Below are positions 23,877 through 33,068 of a stretch of DNA of 40,980 bases, in pieces; the stretch's first letter is position 1, and every line of letters starts with the position of its first letter. Source of the stretch: an uncultured bacterium (GTDB lineage Bacteria > Bacteroidota > Bacteroidia > CAILMK01); assembly GCA_903829945.1 (NCBI GenBank), contig CAIKRV010000014.1:1-40980 (forward strand), in the 5' to 3' direction. Both the position numbers and the translations under genes were made by a program. Under the pieces are notes generated by a model. That model was given only the letters and a program-made list of their open reading frames with translations, did no database searches and was not told the origin of the DNA.

Positions 23877-24740
23877 TTAATGTTCCAGCACTTTCAATAA
23901 ATATTCGCCGTAACCACTTTTTTGAAGAGGCTTGGCGAGTTCGCTCAGGTGAGCTGCACTGATAAAACCTTGACGATAGGCAATTTCTTCTATACAACCT
24001 ATTTTCCAGCCTTGACGTTCTTCAATGACCTGTACAAATTGGGAAGCTTGCATTAAAGAGCCGAAAGTACCGGTATCCAGCCATGCGGTGCCACGGGATA
24101 GCATTTGAACTTTAAGTTTATTAGCAGCTAAAAATGCCTTATTCACATCCGTGATTTCGTACTCGCCACGGGCGGAAGGTTGCAAGTTTTTAGCAATTTC
24201 GACTACAGAATTATCATAAAAATATAAACCCGGTACAGCATAATTACTTTTGGGTTTGTTAGGCTTTTCTTCGATACTTAAAGCATTGAAGTTATTGTCG
24301 AACTCAACTACTCCATATCTTTCAGGATCAGATACATGGTAAGCAAAAATAATTCCACCTTCCGGTTGCAGGCAATGATTTAAGGCTCCCTGTAAATCGG
24401 CCCCAAAGAAAATATTATCGCCTAAAATTAAGGCAACATTATCCTCACCGATAAAGGATTCACCGATGACAAAAGCCTGGGCCAAGCCATTAGGATTTGG
24501 CTGTTCCGCATAAGAAAATGAGCAGCCAATTTGAGAACCATCTCCCAGTAAACGCTTAAAATGCGGTAAATCCAATGGCGTAGATATGATGAGGATTTCA
24601 CGAATACCGGCCATTAGTAATACTGATAATGGATAGTAAATCATTGGTTTATCATACACCGGCATGAGTTGCTTGCTCATAGCTAAAGTAATAGGGTGTA
24701 ATCGAGTCCCGGAGCCACCGGCGAGTATTATGCCTTTCAT
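23877..24740 (-). CDS. rmlA: Glucose-1-phosphate thymidylyltransferase
   Basis: A 287-aa cytoplasmic nucleotidyltransferase that makes dTDP-glucose from dTTP and glucose 1-phosphate, the first step to dTDP-L-rhamnose and other deoxysugars of surface polysaccharides. Landmarks: [33 protein letters not shown] (nucleotide-binding signature and catalytic Lys region), [11 protein letters not shown] (metal-binding Asp), [22 protein letters not shown], and [22 protein letters not shown]. Length is typical. rmlB, rmlC and rmlD are not in this window, so the rest of the pathway must lie elsewhere. It has a near-consensus -7 box 5 nt before its ATG. Confidence 0.95.
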   Translation of the reverse strand: MKGIILAGGSGTRLHPITLAMSKQLMPVYDKPMIYYPLSVLLMAGIREILIISTPLDLPHFKRLLGDGSQIGCSFSYAEQPNPNGLAQAFVIGESFIGEDNVALILGDNIFFGADLQGALNHCLQPEGGIIFAYHVSDPERYGVVEFDNNFNALSIEEKPNKPKSNYAVPGLYFYDNSVVEIAKNLQPSARGEYEITDVNKAFLAANKLKVQMLSRGTAWLDTGTFGSLMQASQFVQVIEERQGWKIGCIEEIAYRQGFISAAHLSELAKPLQKSGYGEYLLKVLEH

Positions 24741-24745
24741 AGTTG

Positions 24746-24753
24746 CGAAATTA
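24746..24753 (-). promoter_or_regulatory. Near-consensus -7 box TAATTTCG for rmlA
   Basis: It differs from TAnnTTTG by one base and is separated from the ATG (first base 24740) by 5 nt, the same geometry as at pyrF and the ydeI-like gene. No -33 element seen. Confidence 0.4.
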
Positions 24754-24989
24754 AGTATTTTGATTTTATTATCCGATAGAAGCCATCATTGAAAGGCATT
24801 AAAAATAAAAATCGAACAGAAATTATTATTATCCGCATAAGATTTATTTAAGTTGCATTTTATATTCTGATTATTTTAAAAGAAATTTGAATCGTTAATT
24901 GATTATTATGCGATTAAACCTAGTGTTTAAAGGTAATATCTAACAGCGACAAGAATACAAAAAACAAGAATACATTAAACTAAATTACT

Positions 24990-27347
24990 ATGAAAAGAAC
25001 CCTTTTCTTATTTGCAACCCTCATGCTCTTTGCAAGTTCAATTTTTGCTACCGCAGGCAATCAACCCATTAAATATGCAAAGTTGGTTGATGCAAATGGT
25101 CGGCAAGTTCACTTTGGCGATACTGTAACCGTCAAAGGAATTGTACAAAGTGTTAATATGCCCGGAACCTTAACGGGAAGTTATTTCTTTTCCATTTATG
25201 ATTCCAGTTCTGCCATTACTATTTATATGGCCAGAACCAAAGGAGGCAGAAGAAGCGGATATAATTATACCTACTCGCCAACTTTGGGAGATTCCGTTTC
25301 TTTAACGGCTACCGTTGCTTTTTATACTGTAAGAGCGGGATTTGGGGTAGTGGACACCACCGGATTTGAAATCTTGGCACCACTTCCGGTGAGCGGATAT
25401 GATATTACGCTGATTAATTCCGGAAACACCGTACATAATCCTACATTGGTCAGCGGACTTCGTGAAAAAGAAGAATCAAACTTGGTGGAATTGGATAGTT
25501 TAACTTTATCCAATTCATCGCAATGGACCGCAGGTACCGGAAATTTTGTAAATGTACAAGCGCATAAAGTGAGTGATACTACTAAGAAATTTATGTTGCA
25601 TGTACCTTCTGATGTTATCAGCAGTCGTGTTCCTTTAGGGATATTTAATGTACAAGGCATCGTTTATCAACAAGATATTACTGCGCCTTATACTTCAAAT
25701 TACATGTTGATACCACGTTACTATTCCGATTTTAATATTATCTCTGCACCAAAAATCCCGATTCATAAAATAATTGAAATCAATCAGGAAACCAGTGGTA
25801 TTGCAGATTCCACCGGGAAATTAGTTCGTGTAAAAGGGATTGTACAAAGTACAAACTTATATCCTCCGGGAGTTAGTAAAAATGTTTTATTGATTTCAAT
25901 ATTTGATAATACCGGTTCAATTATCGTTTACAATTCAACCAGCAATATGGGATACACTCCAAATATTGGTGATTCATTTTTCGTAGAAGGAACGGTTGCA
26001 CAAATTAAAAATGTAACAGCAGGATTTCCGCCTACGCAGTTTAATACCGGTTGGACATATATTAATCCTGATTCAATAGCATTGCCCTCTTTTTCTACAG
26101 GCAATACTATTAAAAATCCTATCCAAGTAACTACATTGGCGGATAGTTTAGAATCCAAACTTATCACCTTAAAGAATGTAAAATTATTAGACACTACACA
26201 ATGGGATACCACCGGTACTTCTTTTGGAAGATTTTATTTCCCAAAATATCAAATGTATGTTGATTTGGTGGATCAAAATAATAATCATACCAGAGCATGT
26301 ATTTTGCGTATTGATTCATTGTTTTTCATTAGAAGACCGATTGATTATTTTAATATAACAGGTATTGAAGGTCAGGATACCATTACGCCGTTAGCATTTA
26401 GTATTTATCCTAGATTTAATGCCGATATCCAAATGATTCCTCCGGTATTGAGTTACTATAAAATCAGTCAGGTAAAAGGCAATGATGGCAATGGAGTAGC
26501 TACAGCAATTAATACCAAATGTTATTTGAAGGGAGTGGCGCACAGTGAAAATTTATTGAGCGGCGGTTTAAAATTCTCTTTGGTAGATAACACGGGTGCT
26601 ATCACAGTGTATCGTACTAAAGCCTTGGCGAACTATACGCCACTACGTGGCGACAGCCTGAAGGTTTATGGTAAAATATCCCAAATTAACGGCCTGACCG
26701 TAATATTGGCCGATTCTATTGAGAAAATTAGTTCCGGTAATCCTTTACAAAACACCTATACGGTATCCGTGCTTATAGAAGCCGATGAGTCCTATCCAAG
26801 AAAATTAGTACATGTAAAATTGGTAAGTCAAACCCAATGGAATCCGGCTGCAAGTACAGGTACTAACGGATTCAGCATAACGGTAAAAGATACCACCAAT
26901 TCTGATACCTTCTCCGTGTTCATTTCCAATGCCACCTCAGCGTTTAAAATGAGTATCCCGCAAGGACCGTTTAATATTACCGGTATATTGCAACAAAGCG
27001 ATATGAATTCACCGTTTAATTCCGGTTATTATTTAGTTCCACGCGATTCCAATGATATCTGGTTATTATCCAGAGGAGTTCAAGGTATAGAAAACCAAAG
27101 TAATAATCAGATTCCGGTAACTATTTATCCAAATCCTGCTACCCAATTGGTTAATATTCAATTCGGAGCATTAAACGGAGCAGCAGTGATGATGAATTTA
27201 TACAGCGCTACCGGAGTATTAATACATTCCGAAAAAGTGTATGGATCTTCACAAATGGATATATCCAACTTAGCGAAGGGTATGTATTTTATAAAAATGA
27301 ATACTGAAGGAGGTTTACAAAGTAGTTGTAAGCTCATTAAAGAATAA
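24990..27347 (+). CDS. T9SS-secreted protein with three tandem OB-like double units
   Basis: A 785-aa protein with signal peptide (MKRTLFLFATLMLFASSIFA) and C-terminal Por secretion tail (about 707-785: VTIYPNPATQLVNIQ...LAKGMYFIKM), so it is exported by the type IX system. The region between is built from three repeats of about 220 residues (roughly 27-250, 255-484, 485-700). Each opens with an OB-like half (VKGIVQSVN / VKGIVQSTN / LKGVAHSEN, then S-[IL]-[FVY]-D-[NS]-[ST]-[GS]-[AS]-I-[TI]-[VI]-Y and a GDS turn). Each closes with a second half beginning GN[TP][VIL][HKQ]N and containing SQW/TQW and FN[VI][QT]GI. The fold resembles the YhcR/DUF5689-type OB domains of Bacteroidota surface proteins, some of which accompany nucleases, but no nuclease domain is present. 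Ligand unknown. Confidence 0.82.
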   Translation: MKRTLFLFATLMLFASSIFATAGNQPIKYAKLVDANGRQVHFGDTVTVKGIVQSVNMPGTLTGSYFFSIYDSSSAITIYMARTKGGRRSGYNYTYSPTLGDSVSLTATVAFYTVRAGFGVVDTTGFEILAPLPVSGYDITLINSGNTVHNPTLVSGLREKEESNLVELDSLTLSNSSQWTAGTGNFVNVQAHKVSDTTKKFMLHVPSDVISSRVPLGIFNVQGIVYQQDITAPYTSNYMLIPRYYSDFNIISAPKIPIHKIIEINQETSGIADSTGKLVRVKGIVQSTNLYPPGVSKNVLLISIFDNTGSIIVYNSTSNMGYTPNIGDSFFVEGTVAQIKNVTAGFPPTQFNTGWTYINPDSIALPSFSTGNTIKNPIQVTTLADSLESKLITLKNVKLLDTTQWDTTGTSFGRFYFPKYQMYVDLVDQNNNHTRACILRIDSLFFIRRPIDYFNITGIEGQDTITPLAFSIYPRFNADIQMIPPVLSYYKISQVKGNDGNGVATAINTKCYLKGVAHSENLLSGGLKFSLVDNTGAITVYRTKALANYTPLRGDSLKVYGKISQINGLTVILADSIEKISSGNPLQNTYTVSVLIEADESYPRKLVHVKLVSQTQWNPAASTGTNGFSITVKDTTNSDTFSVFISNATSAFKMSIPQGPFNITGILQQSDMNSPFNSGYYLVPRDSNDIWLLSRGVQGIENQSNNQIPVTIYPNPATQLVNIQFGALNGAAVMMNLYSATGVLIHSEKVYGSSQMDISNLAKGMYFIKMNTEGGLQSSCKLIKE

Positions 27348-27370
27348 TTCTTGTACGTAATGTATTCCCG

Positions 27371-27410
27371 AAAGTGCCCTGTTCAATTCCGAACAGGGCA
27401 CTTTTATTTT
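27371..27410 (+). terminator. Strong intrinsic terminator after the OB-repeat gene
   Basis: AAAGTGCCCTGTTC (27371-27384) pairs perfectly with GAACAGGGCACTTT (27391-27404) around the loop AATTCC: a 14-bp stem with a T-rich tail (CTTTTATTTT). The A-rich 5' end gives some bidirectional potential. Confidence 0.92.
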
Positions 27411-27451
27411 GCATAATCAGGTGTCCTTTTTCATAATAGGCAAGATATTCG

Positions 27452-27459
27452 TAATATTG
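27452..27459 (+). promoter_or_regulatory. Possible -7 box TAATATTG for the TonB-dependent receptor
   Basis: One mismatch to TAnnTTTG, 17 nt before the ATG at 27477, just after the upstream terminator. No -33 match. Confidence 0.35.
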
Positions 27460-27476
27460 CATTTGATTTTTAATTG

Positions 27477-29816
27477 ATGAAAAATTTGCACACCACCACG
27501 CTTTCCATTCGTTCGTTGAGAACACCCGTCATTTTAATTGTATTTTTCGCCTTTTTTGCATCCACAGTTTTTGGACAGACAGGAGAATTCAGAGGTTTTA
27601 TTTATAATAAAAATGGAGGAGAGCCTATTTTATATGCAACTATTAAGGTTAAAAACACCAAGCTGGGAACCATCAGTGATGAAAACGGCTATTATGATAT
27701 AATCAAATTAGCACCCGGAAAATATACCATTCAGTTTTCCTATTTGGGTTTCGATACCACCTTTTTAGAAATCAATTTACATGCCGGAGAAAAATTAACC
27801 AAGAATATTTTTCTTGTCGGGCACCAAACAGAATTGAAAGAAGTAAGTGTAAATGCAAGTAGATCTAAACAAAATACCAGAGTTGAAATTTCAAAAGTAA
27901 GTATTACAGCCAAAGATATCCAGATGTTGCCCAGCATAGGCGGGCAGGCGGATTTGGCCCAGTATTTACAGGTATTACCCGGCGTTGTATTTACAGGCGA
28001 TCAAGGCGGACAATTATACATTAGAGGAGGCTCTCCGGTGCAAAATAAGCTTACTTTGGATGGTATGACTATATATAATCCATTTCACTCTATAGGGCTG
28101 TATTCCGTACTGGATGTAGATATAATTCGTAATGCAGATATTTACACTGCGGCTTTCCCGGCGGAATATGGTGGTAGAATATCTTCCGTAATGGATATTA
28201 AAACCAGAGATGGCAATAAGGAGCATTTTGCAGGCATTGTCAGCGTGAGTCCCTTTTTATCTAAGTTGTCCCTGGAAGGTCCTTTACTTAAAATGAATGA
28301 AAACGGTACTTCAATATCTTATTTATTTTCCGGCCGGACTTCCTATTTAAAATCTACGGCACCTGTTTTTTATCCCTATACGGATGCATCAGGCCTGCCA
28401 TATACTTTTACTGATTTATACGGCAAAGTAAATATTACCGGGGCCGGAGGCAGTAATATCAGCTTCTTCGGTTTTAACTTTAAAGACAATGTTGATTTTA
28501 AAAATTCCACTTCTTATGGATGGAATTCTTATGGTGCAGGCACCCGATTTTTAATTGTACCCTCTACTACTTCCACTATTATGGAAGGTACGGTGGCCGT
28601 TTCCGGATATTCCAGTTCGCAAACCAATCCCGGGGAAAAGCCAAGTACCAGTTCCATTAATGGCTTTGAAGGCAATATTAACTTCTTGAATTATTATGGC
28701 AATGATTTATTGAAATACGGCATTAATTTAATTGCGTTTAATACTAATTTTAGTTTTGATAATGCAGCCGCAGTAAATGTATCCCAACAAGATTTTACGA
28801 CTGAATTGGCCAGTTTTGTAAACTATACAAAAGTCTTAGGCCGCTGGGTAATTGATCCGGGATTACGTCTGCATTATTATGCTTCCCAATCAGAGTTGGC
28901 CTTTGAACCAAGACTGGGGGTAAAATATGTATTAAGCGAACGTGTTAGAGTAAAATTTGCCGGTGGCTATTATTCCCAAAATTTAATGGGGGTTACCAGC
29001 GATCGTGATGTGGTCAATTTATTTTATGGATTTATTGCAGGTCCTGCGGATTTGCCTAGTCATTTTGACGGGCAGGCAACCAATAGTGTTTTGCAAAAAG
29101 CAATTCACGGGGTAGGCGGATTTGAATTTGATTTAGGGAAAAATATAAGTTTAAATCTTGAAGGTTATATTAAGGACTTTACTCAGTTGACTAACTTAAA
29201 TCCTAATAAGATTTTTGACAATACTGCCTCTTTCCTAAATAAACCGGATTATTTGCGTGAAGATTATATTATTGAAACAGGAAAGGCCTATGGTATGGAC
29301 TTGAAAATTGTATATGATAAACGTCCATTTTATGTTTGGGTAACTTATTCTTTAGGTTTTGTTACCAGAAATGACAGCTTCCAAACCTATTATACCAATT
29401 GGGATAGGAGACATACCATAAATGTAGTGACCTCTTATGACTTTGGTAAAAAGCACAGTTGGCAGTTTAATTCACGCTTTACTTTAGGTACAGGGTTCCC
29501 ATTCACTAAAACAGCAGGTTTTTACGACCAGCAAACTTTTCAAAATGGCATCACAGGAAATTATGCAAGCAGTAATGGTATATTAGGAGTATTATATAAT
29601 AATCAAATAAATACCGGACGATTATCTACTTATCATCGTTTGGATGTTTCTTTACAAAAAAAATATACTTTTGGTCAGTATCGAGAATTACGTTTAAACC
29701 TGACGGTGACCAATGTATATGATCGGGCTAATGTTTTTTACTTTAATAGGGTCACTTATGAACGCATCAATCAGTTGCCAATATTACCAAGCTTTGGCAT
29801 TACTTTAGTATTCTAA
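27477..29816 (+). CDS. TonB-dependent receptor with carboxypeptidase-like N-terminal domain
   Basis: A 779-aa outer-membrane active transporter. The signal peptide runs to about residue 34 (ILIVFFAFFASTVFGQ). A carboxypeptidase-regulatory-like domain follows (about 36-120: EFRGFIYNKNGGEPILYATIKV, KLGTISDENGYYDI, YTIQFSYLGFDT), as in Bacteroidota receptors of SusC and related type. The plug comes next (about 140-240: DLAQYLQVLPGVVFTGDQGGQLYIRGG, VQNKLTLDGMTIYNP, AAFPAEYGGRISSVMDIKTRDG). The remainder is a beta-barrel ending in the aromatic LPSFGITLVF. No SusD partner is adjacent, so it is not a classic polysaccharide-utilisation pair; the substrate is unknown. The TTG at 27474 directly before the ATG is an unlikely start. 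A terminator isolates it from the gene upstream. Confidence 0.92.
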   Translation: MKNLHTTTLSIRSLRTPVILIVFFAFFASTVFGQTGEFRGFIYNKNGGEPILYATIKVKNTKLGTISDENGYYDIIKLAPGKYTIQFSYLGFDTTFLEINLHAGEKLTKNIFLVGHQTELKEVSVNASRSKQNTRVEISKVSITAKDIQMLPSIGGQADLAQYLQVLPGVVFTGDQGGQLYIRGGSPVQNKLTLDGMTIYNPFHSIGLYSVLDVDIIRNADIYTAAFPAEYGGRISSVMDIKTRDGNKEHFAGIVSVSPFLSKLSLEGPLLKMNENGTSISYLFSGRTSYLKSTAPVFYPYTDASGLPYTFTDLYGKVNITGAGGSNISFFGFNFKDNVDFKNSTSYGWNSYGAGTRFLIVPSTTSTIMEGTVAVSGYSSSQTNPGEKPSTSSINGFEGNINFLNYYGNDLLKYGINLIAFNTNFSFDNAAAVNVSQQDFTTELASFVNYTKVLGRWVIDPGLRLHYYASQSELAFEPRLGVKYVLSERVRVKFAGGYYSQNLMGVTSDRDVVNLFYGFIAGPADLPSHFDGQATNSVLQKAIHGVGGFEFDLGKNISLNLEGYIKDFTQLTNLNPNKIFDNTASFLNKPDYLREDYIIETGKAYGMDLKIVYDKRPFYVWVTYSLGFVTRNDSFQTYYTNWDRRHTINVVTSYDFGKKHSWQFNSRFTLGTGFPFTKTAGFYDQQTFQNGITGNYASSNGILGVLYNNQINTGRLSTYHRLDVSLQKKYTFGQYRELRLNLTVTNVYDRANVFYFNRVTYERINQLPILPSFGITLVF

Positions 29817-29829
29817 ATAATAGTTTGAA

Positions 29830-29837
29830 TATATTTG
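29830..29837 (+). promoter_or_regulatory. -7 box TATATTTG for the lipoprotein-rnhA pair
   Basis: A perfect TAnnTTTG match, 4 nt before ATG 29842 and 19 nt before ATG 29857. No TTTG at the 19-nt spacing upstream. Confidence 0.55.
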
Positions 29838-29841
29838 CACC

Positions 29842-30153
29842 ATGAATTTCGGTACTATGAAGCACTGGTATATATTACTTTTACTCCTTATTTCTTTTCT
29901 TATGTCTTGTAAGAGAGATAATAACAATATTGAACGTAAATGGAAATTGGAAGGTAGTGATGTAATTTTACAAATTAATGCAGATAGTACATATACCTTT
30001 ATTGAACACAATAATCCTAAAAAAGGAAATTGGAGAATGCCTGATGAAAAAACCATTCTTTTTTCAGATAATCAAGCTACAATTCAAACTCTTACAGATA
30101 AGGAACTGATTATTGTAATGAATGACGAGGAAATGAAATTTCAGGCTGAATAA
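29842..30153 (+). CDS. Small lipoprotein, lipocalin-like
   Basis: A 103-aa protein with a lipoprotein signal: hydrophobic YILLLLLISF followed by the lipobox LMSC (Cys at about 23), so it should be acylated and membrane-anchored in the envelope. The mature part is a series of beta-strands (KWKLEGSDVILQINADSTYTFIEHN, KKGNWRMPDEKTILFSD), like the small lipocalin-type lipoproteins common in Bacteroidota. The ATG at 29857 (MKHWY) is an alternative start that gives the more typical signal sequence; ATG 29842 lies 4 nt after the -7 box, a spacing used by several genes here. The stop codon overlaps the rnhA start by one base (TAATG), so translation is coupled. Confidence 0.75.
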   Translation: MNFGTMKHWYILLLLLISFLMSCKRDNNNIERKWKLEGSDVILQINADSTYTFIEHNNPKKGNWRMPDEKTILFSDNQATIQTLTDKELIIVMNDEEMKFQAE

Positions 30154-30611
30154 TGTCAAATATTGTTCAAATCTTTACTGATGGAGCATCCTCCGGAAAT
30201 CCGGGTCCCGGAGGCTTCGGTACCATTCTAAGGTACAAAGGTCATGAAAAAGAAATAAGCAAAGGATTCCGTAAAACCACCAACAATAGAATGGAGTTAT
30301 TGGCCGTTATTGAAGGGCTTAAGGCTTTGAAATTTGAAGGCTTGGAGGTGATAGTAGAATCTGATTCCAAATATGTGGTAGATGCCGTAGAAAAGGGTTG
30401 GGTATTTAATTGGCAAAAGACAGGATTTAAAAATAAAAAGAATGAAGACTTATGGCGAGCATTCTTGAAACTATATGAAAATCATAAAGTAAAATTTAAA
30501 TGGATTCGTGGCCACAATGGTCATCCCGAAAATGAACGTTGCGATGTATTGGCAACCACAGCTGCGGCACATCCGGTGGAAATAGATACGTACTATGAAA
30601 AATTTGGATAG
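30153..30611 (+). CDS. rnhA: Ribonuclease HI
   Basis: A 152-aa cytoplasmic endonuclease that cuts the RNA strand of RNA-DNA hybrids (R-loops, Okazaki primers). It begins IVQIFTDGASSGNPGPGGFG. The four catalytic acids are D10 (FTDG), E48 (RMEL), D71 (ESDS) and D131 (NERCD), with the conserved loop His in GHNGHPENE. Length matches E. coli RNase HI, and the basic handle region (WQKTGFKNKKNEDLW, about 87-101) is retained. It starts on the last base of the lipoprotein stop codon. The convergent PspC gene stops 3 bp after it. Confidence 0.95.
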   Translation: MSNIVQIFTDGASSGNPGPGGFGTILRYKGHEKEISKGFRKTTNNRMELLAVIEGLKALKFEGLEVIVESDSKYVVDAVEKGWVFNWQKTGFKNKKNEDLWRAFLKLYENHKVKFKWIRGHNGHPENERCDVLATTAAAHPVEIDTYYEKFG

Positions 30612-30614
30612 GGC

Positions 30615-30851
30615 TTAAAAATCCCAAACCGGATTGCGCTTCCTATATTTAATATATCTGCCAATATTCAAAATAAAGGCCAAGGTTAAGTAAATAACAA
30701 TAGGAATGGCACCTAAAGTCAAGAAGCTGATATAAATAAAAAACAATCTTATTTTGGAAGTAGCAATTCCCATGCGTTCCCCTATAAAAGAAAGCACACC
30801 AAACATTCCTTTTTCAAAGAGTTGTCTGAAGTAATTAGATAAGGTTTCCAT
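30615..30851 (-). CDS. PspC domain protein
   Basis: A 78-aa protein with one long hydrophobic stretch (about 33-65, KIRLFFIYISFLTLGAIPIVIYLTLAFILNI), probably one or two membrane helices, preceded by GVLSFIGERMGIATSKIRL and ending in a basic tail. This is the PspC fold, usually tied to envelope stress or transcription modulation in the phage-shock system; no other psp genes are nearby, so a stress role here is only by analogy. It is the last gene of a minus-strand series pyrF / DUF2851 / PspC, 91 bp after DUF2851, with no clear own -7 box. Confidence 0.82.
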   Translation of the reverse strand: METLSNYFRQLFEKGMFGVLSFIGERMGIATSKIRLFFIYISFLTLGAIPIVIYLTLAFILNIGRYIKYRKRNPVWDF

Positions 30852-30942
30852 TGTTTAATAATTATTGATGTAAAATTACAAAAATTATTCCGTTTTTAGC
30901 GTTTTGGTAGAAAAATTGGTCAAATTTTCATTTTATTATCTG

Positions 30943-32232
30943 TTATTCAGCTATTTTTAAATTTACATTGGGACTTTGTAGTATTTTGATGCCAATGCCG
31001 CAATTTAAACAGCGTTTTTTATCGCAATATTCCTTTTTTAAATGTAATAAACCTTGTGAGTCAAACGCATTCTTTTTAGTAAACCCTACACCGCCCATTA
31101 AGGCAGTAATGCTATTATGCTCGGGTTTTATTTGCATGAGAAAATCTAAGGCCTTATCTTTAAATTTTTGATCACCTCTCAGCATACCGTATGCATATAG
31201 CATTGGAATGACGGTATTAATTAATAAAATTTGAACACTGGCCGATCCCATTCTTTTGGGTACAGATTTTTTACTTTCATGCTCAAAAGTATAATGTGAA
31301 TCCCAATAGGGTGAGGCTTCACTTTGAAATAGGCTTTCTAATGTTTTTACAGAATCAGTATCCAATACACGCGAAAATAAATGATCGGAATGATGACTTA
31401 ATTTCGCGAATTGCGAAATACGAATACTAGGAAAATTATCCGGTCGCATTCTTAAAAATTTCCATCGGTTGATGCCGATAGGAGAGAGCTGATATTTTTT
31501 TCTTAAGAAGCTCCATTCATTTTTCAATACATTGGGATATATATCTATAAAATCAGTTTCCAACATTCCTGCCTGACCGTATAATAAGGCTTCTAATTGC
31601 AAAAGGTTTTTTCTATGCTTTGCCAATATGTTTTGAGGCAAAGTTTCAGTTAAGCGTTCAAAAGCATCGGCATTTACTTTAAAACCGAAATTTCTTCCTA
31701 AATATTGATAAAATACTTCGCGCCAATTTCCTTTGGAGGCTCTAAATTTTTCTTCGATAAGAATAACCTTTTGTTCCAATTTTTCAATGGTCATACGTTC
31801 GAGCCAGGCGGAAATATGAAATGGTTCTATTAAATTGATTTGATCCTGGCAAGGGATTGTTTTATTATTGGGCTTTAATTTTTTATATCTGTCCAGCGTT
31901 GCATCAGCTATGTAATCTTTCAAAGCCAGCACGGGAATATGGTTATGTATATCGGAATCATGTTCGTAAACAACATGAAGAATGACATTCTCATAAGCAG
32001 TATCTTCCGAATGGCCATGTAAATCCCAATGAGAAGTTTTCCAATGAATTTCAACAGACCCGGCCCATCGCACCTCACCCATGAGCATTTGAGCATTTAA
32101 AAAATCCGGTCCGGCATTAAAATTATGATCTCCAACTCTAATGATTTTAATAGGCTCCCCTTGGGTGGTTCTTAAATCATGAGTGGCAAATAATGAATGT
32201 TTCCAGAGTGTGTGCAGTAGGTCCTCATTCAT
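30943..32232 (-). CDS. DUF2851 family protein
   Basis: A 429-aa protein of a family confined largely to Bacteroidota. The N-terminus is characteristic: LLHTLWKHSLFATHDLRTTQGEPIKIIRVGDHNFNAGPDFLNAQMLMGEVRWAGSVEIHWKTSHWDLHGHSEDTAYENVILHVVYEHD (pieces spread over about 5-92), and the C-terminus carries a Cys pair (KKRCLNCGIG) after KKEYC that could bind zinc. The fold and function are unknown; the conserved EIH and DWHxHxxD-like residues might form a nuclease-type site, which is only an inference. It follows pyrF by 18 bp on the same strand and is probably co-transcribed. Confidence 0.9.
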   Translation of the reverse strand: MNEDLLHTLWKHSLFATHDLRTTQGEPIKIIRVGDHNFNAGPDFLNAQMLMGEVRWAGSVEIHWKTSHWDLHGHSEDTAYENVILHVVYEHDSDIHNHIPVLALKDYIADATLDRYKKLKPNNKTIPCQDQINLIEPFHISAWLERMTIEKLEQKVILIEEKFRASKGNWREVFYQYLGRNFGFKVNADAFERLTETLPQNILAKHRKNLLQLEALLYGQAGMLETDFIDIYPNVLKNEWSFLRKKYQLSPIGINRWKFLRMRPDNFPSIRISQFAKLSHHSDHLFSRVLDTDSVKTLESLFQSEASPYWDSHYTFEHESKKSVPKRMGSASVQILLINTVIPMLYAYGMLRGDQKFKDKALDFLMQIKPEHNSITALMGGVGFTKKNAFDSQGLLHLKKEYCDKKRCLNCGIGIKILQSPNVNLKIAE

Positions 32233-32250
32233 GCAATTGCATTTAAAATA

Positions 32251-33063
32251 CTATAAAATATCTTTCATCAAAGCTTCCATTTCCATTTGTACTTTTTTAG
32301 CTTCCAAAGCAGCTGCATGGGCAAAATTTTCTGAGCCATCAGCAAAAATGATGCTTCTGGAGGCATTGACTAATAAACTGATATCGGCGGTAAGTCCGGC
32401 TTTAGATAATTCTTTTAAATCACCTCCCTGGGCGCCAATGCCGGGTACCAGTAAAAAATGATTCGGAATTAATTTCCTGATGCCTTGTATGTACTCCGGG
32501 CGTGTAGCACCTACTACATACATCATGTTTTCAATGCTTCCCCAAGCAGAGGATTGGATTAATACTTCTTCATAAACTTTATGTCCTCCAGTAGCTAACA
32601 TTTCAAAATTTTCAGCACCGGGATTAGAAGTTAATGCTAAAAGTATAGACCATTTATTTTCATATTTAAGAAATGGTTCAATGGTATCCTTGCCCATATA
32701 TGGTGCTAAGGTGATGGCATCGAATGGCAGGGTTTCAAAAAATGTTTTTGCATAATGGGCTGCCGTATTACCTATATCCCCTCGTTTGGCATCTGCAATG
32801 CTTAATACTTCCTTAGGTAAATAAGCTAAAGTTTTTTGCATACTTTCCCATCCTGCCAAGCCATTGGATTCATAAAAGGCCGTATTGACTTTGTAGGAAA
32901 CTGCATAGGGCAGCGTAGCATCTATTATTTGCTTATTAAATTCAAATACCGGATCCTTTTCCTTGTGCAAATGCATCGGAATTTTACTTATATCAGAATC
33001 TAATCCTACACATAAATAGGATTTTTTAATTTTTATTTGTTCGATTAATTCAGCTCGTTTCAT
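32251..33063 (-). CDS. pyrF: Orotidine 5'-phosphate decarboxylase
   Basis: A 270-aa cytoplasmic enzyme that decarboxylates OMP to UMP, the last step of de novo pyrimidine synthesis. It is of the longer 'type 2' (mycobacterial) PyrF group: LCVGLDSDISKIP, and the catalytic cluster D91-A-K93-R94-G-D96-IGNT with Lys as proton donor. GATRPEYIQGIR and FLLVPGIGAQGGDL (phosphate-binding loop) follow, then NASRSIIFAD. Length matches type 2. Transcription starts from a canonical promoter (TTTG-N19-TACCTTTG) only 5 nt before the ATG, so the mRNA should be nearly leaderless. DUF2851 follows after 18 bp. No other pyr gene is nearby. Confidence 0.95.
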   Translation of the reverse strand: MKRAELIEQIKIKKSYLCVGLDSDISKIPMHLHKEKDPVFEFNKQIIDATLPYAVSYKVNTAFYESNGLAGWESMQKTLAYLPKEVLSIADAKRGDIGNTAAHYAKTFFETLPFDAITLAPYMGKDTIEPFLKYENKWSILLALTSNPGAENFEMLATGGHKVYEEVLIQSSAWGSIENMMYVVGATRPEYIQGIRKLIPNHFLLVPGIGAQGGDLKELSKAGLTADISLLVNASRSIIFADGSENFAHAAALEAKKVQMEMEALMKDIL

Positions 33064-33068
33064 TATAA

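Noticed and set aside
24990-29816. Polysaccharide-utilisation locus (SusC/SusD pair)
   Set aside because: No SusD-like lipoprotein or glycoside hydrolase is adjacent, and a strong terminator separates the receptor from the gene before it.
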